From Hondaea fermentalgiana (Eukaryota; Sar; Bigyra; Thraustochytrida; Thraustochytriidae), in NCBI GenBank assembly GCA_014084085.1, contig NPFB01000013.1:247721-272958 (forward strand): DNA of 25,238 bases. The letters run 5' to 3'. Shown one piece after another: positions 9,311 to 19,066 of this stretch. Made by a program: the position numbers and the translations under genes. Numbering within the stretch: position 1 is the stretch's first letter; each line of letters opens with the position of its first letter. The notes under the pieces are model-generated. The model did no database searches. It was not told the origin of the DNA and was given only the letters and a program-made list of their open reading frames with translations.

Positions 9311-9357
9311 GGCGTGCGTGTGGCGTGCGTGCGTCCGTGCGTGCGTCTGCGTGCGTG
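9311..9357. repeat. GCGT tetranucleotide repeat
   Basis: An imperfect GCGT/GCGTGC run with a few substitutions. Confidence 0.9.
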
Positions 9358-10765
9358 AATCGGAGTCACTCAAGGCCTCTTCCTTTCCACGTGATCGGGG
9401 CCTCGAGAAGCCAAACATCTGGCCCGCTGCCGACGCCCTGTGGCCGCTGTCCAAGCGACGCGCGGCGAAAAGAAAGTGGCCGCAGTTGCAGCCACACCCC
9501 GTTCGAGGCTGCATGCGCGTCTGCACCGATGCGCTTGCCTTGCTCGCTCTCTCTGCAGCTGCAGCAGCAGCAGCGAAGAAACCGCGGGCACGGCCGCCGC
9601 CCACATCAAGATCGCGGCCCCCTCGCATTCTGCGACGCCACTGGCAGACGAGCGCAGCAGGCAACCGTGCGACGCTGATGCTAAATGCTGACGGGCTCAG
9701 GATCGGCCCGAGCGAGCGATAACGAGCGGCATCCTAATGATGGTCAAGTATGGTCGGTTGCTAGCCGTGATGCCGTCCGCAATGGCCGCGGCGCGCAGAG
9801 GACGGATACGAGCGAGCCAACATGCAGGCAATGTACTTCCGGCGCAGTAGCGAAGAAACGGATGATGAAAAAGAGCGTAGGGCCGGTGCCTGGTGTCGCC
9901 CCTGCGCTGCACCCACAGAACGTCCGGCCAGGGGAAGCGGAGTCATCCAACGGCCAGTGGACGAACACTTGCCTCAGCCCGGCCAGCTCACGCCATGGTA
10001 TGGCATGAATCTATCGTCCCTCGATCGGTTGGTTGCTCGGTCGCTGGTCCGTCCAGGTTGGCTGAGTGGAGGTTGCCTGCCAGTGTCTGCCTGGCCACGC
10101 CGGCCGACGCTGTGCTCCGGCGCGTGCACCACACCAAGTCTGTAGGCTCGCGCAGGGCCGCCTGTTCGCAGGTTGCGACGCAAGGTGAGGTATAAGCGCC
10201 TTGTGTGAATGCCGAAGGCGCCGAAGATGGCGAAGGAGTCGGGCGCCGCAGGGGTCGCTCGCCGTTGCTGGCCGGCGATGCCATATGTGCTGCATCAGCC
10301 GGCCTGCAGCGAGCCAGCCAGCGAGCGAGCGAGCTAGCTAGCTGGCAGGATGGTGCCACATTGACAGTGACAGCAGTCTCCTTCAAGTGTACGGGGTAGA
10401 TGAAGCTGGCTGCTCGCTTCGCGGAGCCTTTGCAACCGCTTCGACGCCGCTGGTCTTACAAGAAAAAATTTGACCGGAAGCCATTCTTGCTCGTGCGCGG
10501 TAGATGTATAGAAGAAGGAGGAGAAGGAGGAGGAGGTAGCACACAGCCAGCGATGCAGCTTGATCTGTTTGCTTTGCTTTCTTTGCATTCTCTGTTTTTT
10601 TATTTGGCTGCTTTACTTTTATACTTTACTTCCTTGCTGAGTGATACCAAGGAAGAAAAGAAGTCGCCACGGGCCGTGCCTGAATGATGGCCCGCGACGC
10701 AATGCATCCTAGCGAGGGTGGCCCTTTCGAGCTTGGCGCAATTCGCTCGTCGGTCGCGGCCTTGA

Positions 10766-10812
10766 CTGTCTGTCTGTTGGTCTGTCTGTTGGTCTGTCTG
10801 TTTGTCTGTCTT
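10766..10812. repeat. 12-bp minisatellite (tctgtctgttgg)
   Basis: A 12-bp unit built from two TCTG steps and TTGG repeats about three and a half times, the last unit changed to tttg. It is a higher-order repeat on a tetranucleotide base. Confidence 0.88.
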
Positions 10813-10930
10813 CCGCAGCCGTAGCCGTAGCCGGCTCTCGCACTCGCCATCGCCCGTGCGTACTTCCAGGCTTGCTCCTTTGCTTGTATCCTTCGGATCA
10901 GATTCTCACTTTCTCTCGTTCCTTTGTCAA

Positions 10931-10952
10931 AAAGAGAGAGAGAGAGAGAGAA
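10931..10952. repeat. (AG)n microsatellite
   Basis: A near-perfect AG dinucleotide run, about 95 bp upstream of the candidate structured RNA. Confidence 0.93.
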
Positions 10953-11046
10953 GGTATTGGCAGTGGCAGTCGTCTGCAGCGCAGGGCAGCGGGCTCTGGC
11001 AGCTAGGTTACTATGCGCCACCGTTGCACCATTCGACGCGCTCCGC

Positions 11047-11198
11047 GCAGCGGGCGTCTCCTGACTATGGCGAGTGGCGCGCGGTGTGGGGTGGGGAGTT
11101 TCGTAGCGTCTCCACAGCGGTGGGGCCCTCGTTCCCGCAGCTGGCGAAACGTCCTGCGAGCGCACAGCTCGCTCCGTAGCGGGAGACGCCCGTGCTGC
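11047..11198. ncRNA. candidate structured RNA closed by a long terminal stem
   Basis: The ends are complementary: 11051-11061 (cgggcgtctcc) pairs perfectly with 11182-11192 (ggagacgcccg), and gcag at 11047-11050 pairs with ctgc at 11195-11198 after a 2-nt bulge. Inside, gtttcg and cgaaac (near 11098 and 11145) can pair, and gcgagc-gcaca-gctcgc (about 11156-11172) forms a perfect 6-bp hairpin. The nested arrangement over about 152 nt suggests a folded RNA or a hairpin DNA element. No known RNA family is recognised, and GC-rich DNA readily gives such pairings by chance. Confidence 0.25.
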
Positions 11199-13713
11199 TG
11201 GCTGGCTGGGCGCGCTGTGCTACCACCGAGATTCGAATCGTGGACTTGACGCGACTGCGACAGCGACAGCGACATCGACAGCGGCCCATCGCCTCGCCTG
11301 TGGCAAGCGAGCGTGGCCGCCGGAAAGCTCGCGCTGCGGCCAGCCGAATCTGCGCGGCGCTGCGAACGCTAGCGTATCGGCCTGGCTAAAGCGGCGATTT
11401 CCCCTCTTGTCTCTTGCTCGCGAGAAAGCCTCGCCGCGATTGCTGGCTGTGGCTTGCTTGCCCGGAGGCTTGCTCGCTTGCTCGCTTGCTCGCTTGTTTG
11501 GTCGCGGGAGGAGAGTTTTATATTTTCACAGAGCGGCAGAACAGGCAGGGGGATGTGAGGGTGGAAGCCCCCACCGCGCGTCCCTGGGTCTGGGGCCTTG
11601 TTTGACCGACCATGCAACCAACCAACCAACCCGACCGGCCGGCCGACCCACCGACCGACCAAATTTTCTTGATGATCCATTGGCTGCGTTGCTTGAGGAT
11701 GCCACTGCGGCGTAGTCCCATCACCTTACCTGACTGCCAGCCACCAAAGTCAGCCAGCCAGCCAGCCAGCCAGCTGGCTTGGTGCATCGCCTCGAAAAAT
11801 GAAAATGAAAAGAAATAGAAAAAGCGATGGCGAAAAAAGGGCTTCTAAAGGACTGACAGACCGGCCGACAGATGCTCCAAGCGACATCGCTGGCCGGCCG
11901 GCCACTATGCTTCTGACTTTTCCCATCGATTCGTCTCGTTTCCTTCCAGGAATCGAGGCAACTCCGTGGCCAGCTTTTTCTCGGAAGCTGGTAGGCAGAG
12001 GCAGAGGGAAAGCATTTTTTTTTTGCAGTTTCTACCTTCTTTTTGGGAATTCCAGGGCTTTTGGAGGTGAATCGAGACTTTATATGCATCGCGGTGCGGG
12101 CTGGCAAGCAGGCTAGGAGCGGCGAGTGCTGTCATCTCGCTCTCGCCAGGAGCCACGGAGTTCTTTTCTTTGTTCAGCCTTGGCGCATCGTTCGCATCGT
12201 CCGCATCGACGGACGCGCTGCGTCGCCTCCCAACAAATGTCCAGCATCGCATGCACTCTGCTCTCTGCTCTGCTTGGCTTTTCTTGTCCTCCTATTTGAT
12301 TTGTTGCTTGCACAATCAAGAACCCGGCCACACTAGGGCAGGCGGCTGGGGCTGCAGCTGCCCTGGCTGCTGCAGCTGGCGGCAAAGCGCCAATCATCGT
12401 GCAAAACCTGAATTTCCAACAAAGCGGACCTGGTCCTTGGCTTGCTTCTCCTTCCCTGGCCACCGGCCGACGCCCGAAAGCAGTTGCGAGCCATCTCTCA
12501 TCTGCCAGACCAACCAACAACCAGCACGCTCGGACGTTCGCGAGGCGCAAGACTTCGTTCGCTTGGGCGATCGAGCGAGCGTGCGAGCAGCGGGCAGCGT
12601 GTGCCTCTTGAGTCCAGCGAGCGACAGCGAGTCCTTGGAGTCCAAGTGAGCTCGGCCCGGACCCGCGTGCGCGAACAAGGGTGAACGGCGTCGAACCCGG
12701 CGACGCCTGCTGTCCGCTGAGCGGCCCGCTGCAGGCGTACGCCACGCACGCGCAGGCGAGCAGGGCCGGCCCCGCGGACCTCGTTGTGCACGCACGCGCG
12801 CGCGACGGCGACGGAGCAGAACGGCCAGGAGCGCCAGCGAGGCGGCACAGGCGCCGAGGAGCGAAGGAACTCGCGCGCACGGTGCGGTGGCGTGCTTGGC
12901 GAAGCGAGGCAGAGCGAAACGGAGCGCGTGCGCGAAGAGGAGTCCGCGGCCAGAAGCGGCGACGGGAGCGCGAGCGCCGTCGGCGAGGAGAGAAAGCAGC
13001 GAGGCGAGGCGAGTCGTTTCGAGCCAGAGGCAGCGGCGAGGCGAGGCGAGCGGCAGCGGCCCCGCGGGCGAGGGTGAGAGGGTGTGTATGCGTGCGTGCG
13101 TGCGTAGTGCGCGTGCGTGCCAATCGAAAGAAAACAAAACGAAATAAAAGTACATTCGTTCGCCCGAGCGACGGTCAGGTGTCTCGCACGCCATCGCCGG
13201 TCTGCCGCCCACTGCTGCTGTGAAGGGCGCGCTCGCTGCACGCCCCGCACAACCCGCGTGGCCAAGCCGGCCGTACCGTCGATTGGACCTGGACGATCGA
13301 TCAGTTTCTCGTCGTTGGCATCATCGAGTCCGCGGCCGGTGGTCGGTCAATCGATCAATCGCTCGTTCGTCTGGCACCGACCGTCCGCACCGCGCGGAGG
13401 AGGAGGAGAAGGGGCGACGTGACGTGGCCGCCCGAGAGCGGCAGCAGCGGCGGTGCGAGGGACGAGGAGAGAGAGGCGCAAGGAAAGAAAGACCGGCGGG
13501 CGTGGCATCAAGGAAGGAAAGGAGGGAGGAACCCAGGAAAGAAAAGGGGGGGAAAAGGAGGCGCTTCCTACGCCCAAGCGCGACGCGCTCCGGAGCCTCC
13601 CGGGCGCGCTGGGAGGAAGGACGCGCGCGGAGTTCTGGGCCCACCCTCCCGCCGTGCCGCCGCGCGCGCCTCACCTGCCGCTTTGCGGCCGAAACCAGCG
13701 AGGCGGCGGAGCG
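11199..13713. other. intergenic region, no gene recognised; long GC-driven open frames
   Basis: Long minus-strand frames overlap each other in different phases here (12113-13123, 12394-13212 and 12498-13265). All translate to Arg/Ala/Ser-rich sequence without motifs, which is what stop-poor GC-rich DNA gives. Short tetranucleotide runs occur at 11469-11497 (GCTT/GCTC), 11614-11660 (AACC then GACC) and 11751-11775 (CAGC). I see nothing else. Confidence 0.5.
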
Positions 13714-13750
13714 GATTTGATCTGATCTGATCTGATTTGATTTGATTTGA
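13714..13750. repeat. TGATY pentanucleotide repeat
   Basis: About seven pentamer units, first tgatc then tgatt, switching variant midway along the array. Confidence 0.92.
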
Positions 13751-13772
13751 AGACCCGCGGCGCGGCACGAGG

Positions 13773-13845
13773 GATTCGAATTCGAATTCAAATTCAAATC
13801 CAACTTCAACTTCGAATTCAAATTCAAATTCAAATTTGAATTCAC
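13773..13845. repeat. hexanucleotide array based on aattca/aattcg, with palindromic units
   Basis: About twelve 6-bp units, mostly ttcaaa or ttcgaa variants. Several joins create palindromes such as gaattcgaattc and caaatttg, so single strands could fold into AT-rich hairpins. It is a sharp AT-rich island inside very GC-rich DNA. Confidence 0.9.
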
Positions 13846-13924
13846 AGTCAGACCCGCGGCAGAGCGGCCAAAGCAGAGAGCAGACCAGCAACTGCGAGCA
13901 AAGCGTCTGTCTTCCCCGCGACGC

Positions 13925-13995
13925 GACCTCGACCTGGACCTCGACCTGGACTCGGCGCGGGTGAACGAGCGAGCGAGCGAGCGAGCGCGCGCGCG
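13925..13995. repeat. GACCTS hexamer run followed by GCGA tetramer run
   Basis: Hexamers alternating gacctc and gacctg occupy about 13925-13951. A GAGC/GCGA tetranucleotide run ending in GC alternation follows at about 13964-13995. Confidence 0.85.
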
Positions 13996-14148
13996 GCGGG
14001 GTTGATCCCGGTGAGCGCGAGCGGCGGGAGTGCGCGCAAGTGTAGCGGAGCAGGAAGCCGGCGGGGCCGCAGCCAAGTAGAGGAGGAGGTCGCTTGGCTC
14101 CGCTTCGCCGCGCAGCCAAACCTTCTTTTTTTCTCTCTCTGCCTGGGA

Positions 14149-14177
14149 GACCAGCCAGACCAGACCAGACCAGACCG
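14149..14177. repeat. AGACC pentanucleotide repeat
   Basis: Roughly five agacc units, followed immediately by a GATC tetramer run (14178-14190). A short CGTCAA hexamer run also occurs nearby, at about 14268-14287. Confidence 0.88.
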
Positions 14178-14354
14178 GATCGATCGATCGGCCCGTCGAA
14201 GGAGCCCAAGTCGCCCTCCATCCCGCTTTCCCGCGTCGCTTGCCTCGCCTCGCGGGTCGGGTCGCCGTCAACGTCAACGTCAACGCCGCGCGCGAGGAAG
14301 CGGAGCCCCCGCCCGGTGGAGGCGGAGGTTCAAAGCCAAAAAAGAAGGCCAAGC

Positions 14355-14380
14355 GAAAGAAAGAAAAGAAAAGAAAAGAA

Positions 14381-14432
<52 letters not shown>

Positions 14433-14532
14433 NNNNNNNNNNNNNNNNNNNNNNNNNNNNNNNNNNNNNNNNNNNNNNNNNNNNNNNNNNNNNNNNNNNN
14501 NNNNNNNNNNNNNNNNNNNNNNNNNNNNNNNN

Positions 14533-14583
<51 letters not shown>

Positions 14584-14586
14584 AAA
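14355..14586. repeat. AAAG microsatellite interrupted by an assembly gap
   Basis: Polypurine repeat, starting as gaaaa pentamers and settling into gaaa tetramers, present on both sides of the N run: 78 bp to the left and 54 bp to the right. The true length is unknown. The Lys/Arg/Glu translations across it are not genes. Confidence 0.97.
14433..14532. other. 100-N assembly gap
   Basis: Exactly 100 undetermined bases inside the AAAG repeat. A round 100 is a conventional gap of unknown size, so distances across this point are not reliable. Confidence 0.98.
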
Positions 14587-15066
14587 AGGGAGCGACAGCG
14601 ACGACTACGCGGCAGCAGGAGGAGGCCGAGGCGACGCTCGCGGGCGCGCGCAGCGCAGCGGAGCAGAGCGAGCGGAGCAGCGGCGCGCGTACGTACTGCG
14701 CGGCGACCGTCCGCGCGCGCAGGCTCGCAGCCGATCGAGCGAGCGGGCGGGCGAGCGAGACGCGGAGCGGAGCGCAGCAGAGCGCAGCAGAGCTCCAAAG
14801 CGCGAGCGAGGCGTGGACCCGTGAGGAACGGTGCGGCAGGCAGGGCGGCTCCGTCCCCCGGCGCAGCAGGAAGGCGGGCGCAGACGTGAGCAGCTCGCAG
14901 AGAGAGGGGGGAAGGAGGCGGGCGACCGGCAGACTCGGATCAGATTCGATTCGCTCGCGACGATCCGTCCCAGCCAGCGACCAACTGCAAGCAAGCAAGC
15001 AAGCGAGCAGGGAAGCCAGGCAGCCCGAGGCAGGCAAGTAGCTGCAGACTACAAACAGGTTGTCCA
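14587..15066 (+). promoter_or_regulatory. GC-rich upstream region and probable 5' leader of the LRR gene
   Basis: This is the 480 bp between the microsatellite and the LRR gene start. It is dominated by gcgag/gcagc-type short motifs, with an AAGC run near 14988-15005. No defined promoter element or separate gene is visible. Confidence 0.4.
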
Positions 15067-15143
15067 ATGACCCAAGTCCTCATCAAGATGAAGGTCAAGG
15101 CGAAGATGCGCTCGGACAAGATTCGCGAGGAGGAGGAGGAGCG

Positions 15144-15175
<32 letters not shown>

Positions 15176-16794
15176 TGAGGAGGAGACGCCAGCAGAGGAG
15201 CTCGAACGGGACCAAAGAGCCCGGGCCGCAGCGCCAGCGCGGTGGACAAGAAAACGCCATGGAGGCCGGCGCGAAAAGGACCGCCGACAGAACGGCGGCC
15301 GCACCCGCCCCCCATCGCAAGAGGCAGAGACTCGAGTCCGCTGGCGCAGAGCGCGCGCGCGACCTAGACGGGCCTCAGAGCATCTCCGGCCGCCTCCCGT
15401 CCTCCGTACTCAGCACCATCCTTGGGGACTTTATTGGCGATGCCCAGATCCTCCCCCTTCGCGCCGCAGACCGCGCAGACAAGGAAGCCTGCACCCAGTT
15501 CCTTGTCAAGCGCTCTCTGCTCCGCGCAAAGACACCAAACGCATCAGAGAAAAGTAACAACAACAACGACAAACAAATCGAAAGCTGGGCCAAGACACTC
15601 GACCACATTGTAATTGATCAAGACACCGAGGTTTCCGATGCCGACCTTTGCCGTATCGCCAGCAAGTGCCCCCAACTTCGCAGCTTCACCGCTCTCCGCT
15701 GCGCCAAGGTGTCCGCACACGGACTCAAAATGTTCTTTGGCCTCTCGCGCAAACTGGAATCCGTCCACCTCGAGCATTGCACACACCTCGACGCACCCAC
15801 GCTTGCCCGCCTTGCGGAAAAGTGCTCAGACCTGCGCAGTCTCCACGTTTCTCACTGCCCCAAACTTGACCCCTCGTGCATTCGGGTCCTTGTGCAGCAA
15901 TGCAACCTCGAGAAACTCGTCATCCGCCACTGCCAGGACGTAAGCTCCGACGCCGTCGCTGATCTACAGAAAACATCCATGCGTCTCGGCCTGCGCGAAC
16001 TCAACCTCGAGGGCTGCACTGCCCTCGATGATAACGCCCTGCGCTCGATCGCGCTCGCCTGCCCAGAGCTCGAGATCCTCACGCTCTCGGGCATCAAATC
16101 GATCTCGGACAGAGCATTTGCGGCTCTTGCCAAGAATTGCCCGCGCCTCCGTCGCCTCGAAGCTCGCGACTGCTCAGGTGTCGGCTCCGTGGGCATTGCC
16201 CTTGTACTTCAGCTCTGCAAGACACTCGAGCACCTCGAGGTCGCCGGAACAAACATCGCCGACATTTGCTTCTTGTCCTTGGGCCCGCAGCGCGCTCGCC
16301 CGCTCTCGTACCTCGGTCTCGAGCGCTGCCGCGCCCTTTCCGCCTCTGGACTACGCGCAGCCCTCGAAAGATTCCCTCTTGCCACCGTTCGGTCGTCGCC
16401 GCATCACGGCGACTTGAAAAACGCAGAGGATTCCCAAGGCGATCACTCCCCCAACTCTGAAACGAGTTCCATGTCTACAAGCACTGACGCGTGGGCTTCG
16501 GCACAAGAGTCCTCGCTCGCAGCCTCGGTCTTGGCTTCTCTCAAGACTAATGTACCTTCGTGCGGCCCCACTTCCGAAAAGGTGGCCTCACCTGTCAAGC
16601 ATACTCCTTCGAGGCCCTTGGCTAGCCTTGCGCGGCCTCCTCTGCTGTCCAAGCTGCATTGGCGCGGCCAGGTTCGCCGCCACAAGGACCATTCGCGTCG
16701 CCTCAGCACTCGCGCCATGATCATGCAACAGCTCATCGCCAGCACGCATCTCAGCATGCAAAGTGACAGCGAGGCCTCGGAGGCCTTCGTATAA
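15067..16794 (+). CDS. leucine-rich-repeat protein, AMN1/FBXL type
   Basis: Encodes 575 residues in one exon. Residues 1-100 are low-complexity: an acidic run (EEEEE), a nine-Gln tract (27-35) and basic clusters (RLRRRR, 36-41; HRKRQR, 83-88) that could be nuclear localisation signals. Residues 109-150 (starting LPSSVLSTIL) resemble a degenerate F-box, but the usual Trp near its end is missing. Residues ~190-440 contain about nine cysteine-containing LRRs of ~26 residues, recognisable by repeated C..L..L.+..C steps (for example KCPQLRSFTALRC and KCSDLRSLHVSHC). The tail (~445-575) is Ser-rich and disordered. By family knowledge such proteins are substrate receptors of SCF ubiquitin ligases or AMN1-like inhibitors; without a clear F-box I infer only a protein-interaction role. 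It is convergent with the LDAH-like gene, 251 bp apart. Confidence 0.87.
15145..15171 (+). repeat. in-frame CAG repeat coding polyglutamine
   Basis: Nine consecutive CAG codons encode Gln27-35 of the LRR protein. A pure, uninterrupted CAG run is prone to length change. Confidence 0.93.
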
Positions 16795-17045
16795 AAAGAA
16801 GAAAAGACACAAGAACAAAAAAAAACTGATAACAACCTTGCATTTTTATTTTATTTCAATGACCTCAGAGAACATTGTGCATCATCTTTCCTTTACTGCG
16901 TCATCTGCAGCTGAGAACTCCCTCGTTGCCGCTTCGCTGAAGAGAAACAAAAAGAAACGATAGAGAACATACGTACATTGCACTCACTGTCAAGAAATCT
17001 CTCTTTCTTTTGATTCTTCTTTTTCTTCTTCTTCTTCCTCCTTTG
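16795..17045. other. convergent 3' ends of the LRR and LDAH-like genes
   Basis: This AT-rich 251-bp segment separates two stop codons. It contains an A run, a plus-strand ttttattttattt stretch at about 16845-16857 (AATAAA-like on the minus strand, possibly serving LDAH polyadenylation), and a TTC tract at about 17012-17041 next to the LDAH stop. Confidence 0.5.
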
Positions 17046-18179
17046 TTACGAACTCGATGGAGACGCGCCATCGTCCCTGCCAAGCGCCGTCTGCACAGCA
17101 TCAACAACTAGATTAATGTTCTCGTGCGAAAGGCAAAAAGCATGCGTCACCGAGTCCGGCAACACGTGAAAGTGCGCGCCCACAAATGCCTTGCGCATGC
17201 GTTCCACAATCTCATGGTGGCACCAACGATCGATCGGCGACAATACAAAGGTCATCTTAGACATGTGCGGGTTTAGGATTGTATCCTGAAAATGTGTCAC
17301 GTCCAAAATTTCCTGCATCTCGTCGTTCGCCATATGCAAGACATTCTGCACCACCGTAGGATGCACGAGTTTCAGACCGTGACCCACGAAATGGTCGTCT
17401 ACTCCTGGGCAGTCCTTGCGCATGATTGACTTGACAACCGCGTGCTTGACGCCAAATGGCAAGAGCATCACGAGAGCCGACACAGGGTGCAATACGAGGT
17501 AGGCAAGTGTGCGAAGCCACGAATTCGCAAGCAGCGGCGACAGCTTCGTCCCGTTGGGAGACTGTCCAATGTACATGACCGTGGGGCAAATGCCAATGTA
17601 TCGGACCCACTTGACTGCTGGTAGCGCGTGCATCACTTCAAGTCCAACGCGTGCTCCAACCGAGTGCCCCGCAATCATTACCTGAGCATCTGCATCTTCA
17701 AACCACGAAATCTCCTGTCGCAGCACCTGCACCTTGTGCTGGATCTGCGCCTGGTACCCAATGGGCTGGTGGTCTCCAGGCGTCCAGGCGCTGTGGCCGG
17801 CGTGCCCAATGGCCACCACATGCACAGATCCTTTGTTGCGTCGAAAGATTTCGCGCAACATTGTCAGGTAAAAATCGACCAGACCTGGGTTGCCTGGGAA
17901 GAAAATAAAGACTTTGCGCGATGCCACGCCCGCGTCCAGGTGCACCATGTCGGCCTCGAGCACGCGGCCGTCAACCTTGGCCGGCACGCCGCGTCGCACG
18001 GCCGCTTCATCCTCGATTGCGCGCTGCTCCGTGTCAGCAAACCGCGTCGCCGACTTGGCTTGCGGCACGGGCCCGAGACGCAGACGCTGGCGCACTGCAG
18101 CAAGCAAAGCCGCCAGCGCCGCGACGACCGTCGCCGCAAAGGTCTGCGTCAGGCGCACGGCATCGTCCGCGACGCCCAT
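17046..18179 (-). CDS. LDAH: lipid droplet-associated hydrolase (LDAH-like alpha/beta hydrolase)
   Basis: Serine hydrolase of the LDAH (formerly DUF2305) family, found on lipid droplets in animals and plants and implicated in sterol-ester or lipid turnover. Of 377 residues, 9-29 are hydrophobic (TVVAALAALLAAV) and could anchor it in the ER or droplet membrane. The oxyanion region is FFPGNPGLVDFY (93-104). The nucleophile elbow is GHSVGA (171-176, Ser173), the probable acid is Asp317 in SPIDRW, and the base is His347 in THAFC. All three are in the expected order and spacing, and the length is slightly longer than the animal protein (about 325) because of the N-terminal extension. The ATG at 18179 is immediately preceded on the coding strand by an AAG repeat. 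In an oil-rich thraustochytrid a droplet hydrolase would be metabolically relevant, which is inference. Exact orthology is likely but untested. Confidence 0.86.
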   Translation of the reverse strand: MGVADDAVRLTQTFAATVVAALAALLAAVRQRLRLGPVPQAKSATRFADTEQRAIEDEAAVRRGVPAKVDGRVLEADMVHLDAGVASRKVFIFFPGNPGLVDFYLTMLREIFRRNKGSVHVVAIGHAGHSAWTPGDHQPIGYQAQIQHKVQVLRQEISWFEDADAQVMIAGHSVGARVGLEVMHALPAVKWVRYIGICPTVMYIGQSPNGTKLSPLLANSWLRTLAYLVLHPVSALVMLLPFGVKHAVVKSIMRKDCPGVDDHFVGHGLKLVHPTVVQNVLHMANDEMQEILDVTHFQDTILNPHMSKMTFVLSPIDRWCHHEIVERMRKAFVGAHFHVLPDSVTHAFCLSHENINLVVDAVQTALGRDDGASPSSS

Positions 18180-19066
18180 GTTCTTCTTCTTCTTCTACTT
18201 CTTCGCTTCGAGACGCGTAAACGACCAGGACGACCCTCGTGATCCAAACGCGTCGCGCCAAGGCCGTCGCGCTCGACCCTGGTGGCTCAACGCTCTTGCG
18301 CCTGGCGGAAACTCTGGCTAGCTTTACTCGACTGAAGTACGAGTCGTCACCACCTTCTCGCAGCAGCGTCATTTGCAGGAGACCTCTCGGAAATACCGAG
18401 GACGTCGCCCGCCCGCCGACCAGAGACGAACGCACGAGCTTGGCATCATGATGGCTGGGAGAGAATGAATGAAGTCATGCCCCTCCCGCTTCTGACCGGC
18501 CGGCCGGCCAGTCCTCAGTGCGCATCGCACGGCCATTGCCAGTCTCATGCGGTTCTTGCGTATCACGTCACGGTGATGTGATGAAGATGATCGTCGTCTT
18601 ATACCAACTCATCAAGCCTGACGGTGAGCCGAAGAACCGCAGCCGACTGCGAGCATGCAGCTAGCTGGAGCGCAGGGTTCATCACGTGGTTCTCGTTTCA
18701 TCTGAAAGAAGACAGAGAAGCGACGGTCACGACGGACGAGACGTCAGCCTCGCTCGGAGGCTAGTTTCCGCCAGCATCACGCTTGCTTCATCACTGACAC
18801 GACACGATATCGTCGTGCATGCCTTCTTTCAGCCTATTCCTTGCCATTGCTCGATCGATCGAGACACTTTACTTTACAACAAATCCAGAACGCAGAAAAG
18901 CCGCCGACCCGAACGCAGACGTACGCACGCTCAGACACAGCCGCCCGCTCGCGCTCGCGCTCGCGCACACGCTTGCGCGCGTAGGCTCGCAGGCACGCAC
19001 GCACGCACGCTCGCACGCACGCACGCACGCTCGCTCGCTCGCACGCACGCACGCACGTACGCGAGG
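18180..19066. promoter_or_regulatory. shared intergenic region between divergent LDAH-like and NFU1 genes
   Basis: These 887 bp contain both promoters. A TTC tract (18181-18196) abuts the LDAH start. A long GCAC/GCTC/CGCT repeat block (about 18945-19063) abuts the NFU1 start. The NFU1 frame stays open through this block (from 18686), but its translation (repeats of Ala-Arg-Thr-His) is a product of the repeat, so I treat it as leader. No other gene is seen. Confidence 0.55.
18945..19063. repeat. GCAC/GCTC tetranucleotide block ending at the NFU1 start codon
   Basis: Alternating GCTC- and GCAC-type tetramers run up to 4 bp before the NFU1 ATG. The block probably forms part of the 5' leader, where length variation could affect translation. 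Confidence 0.88.

Larger units (their letters stand above)
8405..10765. other. gene-poor region rich in short tandem repeats
   Basis: No coding region or RNA gene is recognisable here. Open frames on both strands are dominated by Arg, Ala, Ser, Cys and Trp from repeat translation. The segment is punctuated by GA, GGCT, CACC and GCGT microsatellites, the larger of which are listed separately. Confidence 0.5.

Noticed and set aside
11226..11245. tRNA-like B-box (gattcgaatc)
   Set aside because: The flanking bases cannot form a T stem in either orientation, and no D arm or acceptor stem is present.
12113..13265. Three overlapping minus-strand open frames of 255-336 codons
   Set aside because: They lie in different phases over the same DNA, are Arg/Ala/Ser-rich and lack motifs, as expected from GC-rich sequence with few stops.
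13321..14352. 343-codon minus-strand open frame
   Set aside because: It reads through the pentamer and hexamer arrays (repeated Asn-Leu or Ile-Arg-Ser runs), with no recognisable domain.
14002..15041. Lys/Arg/Glu-rich open frames spanning the N run
   Set aside because: They are translations of the AAAG repeat and of undetermined bases.
18686..19066. N-terminal extension of NFU1 by 127 residues
   Set aside because: The extra sequence is mostly the translation of GCAC/GCTC repeats; the downstream ATG gives a normal-length protein with a transit peptide.
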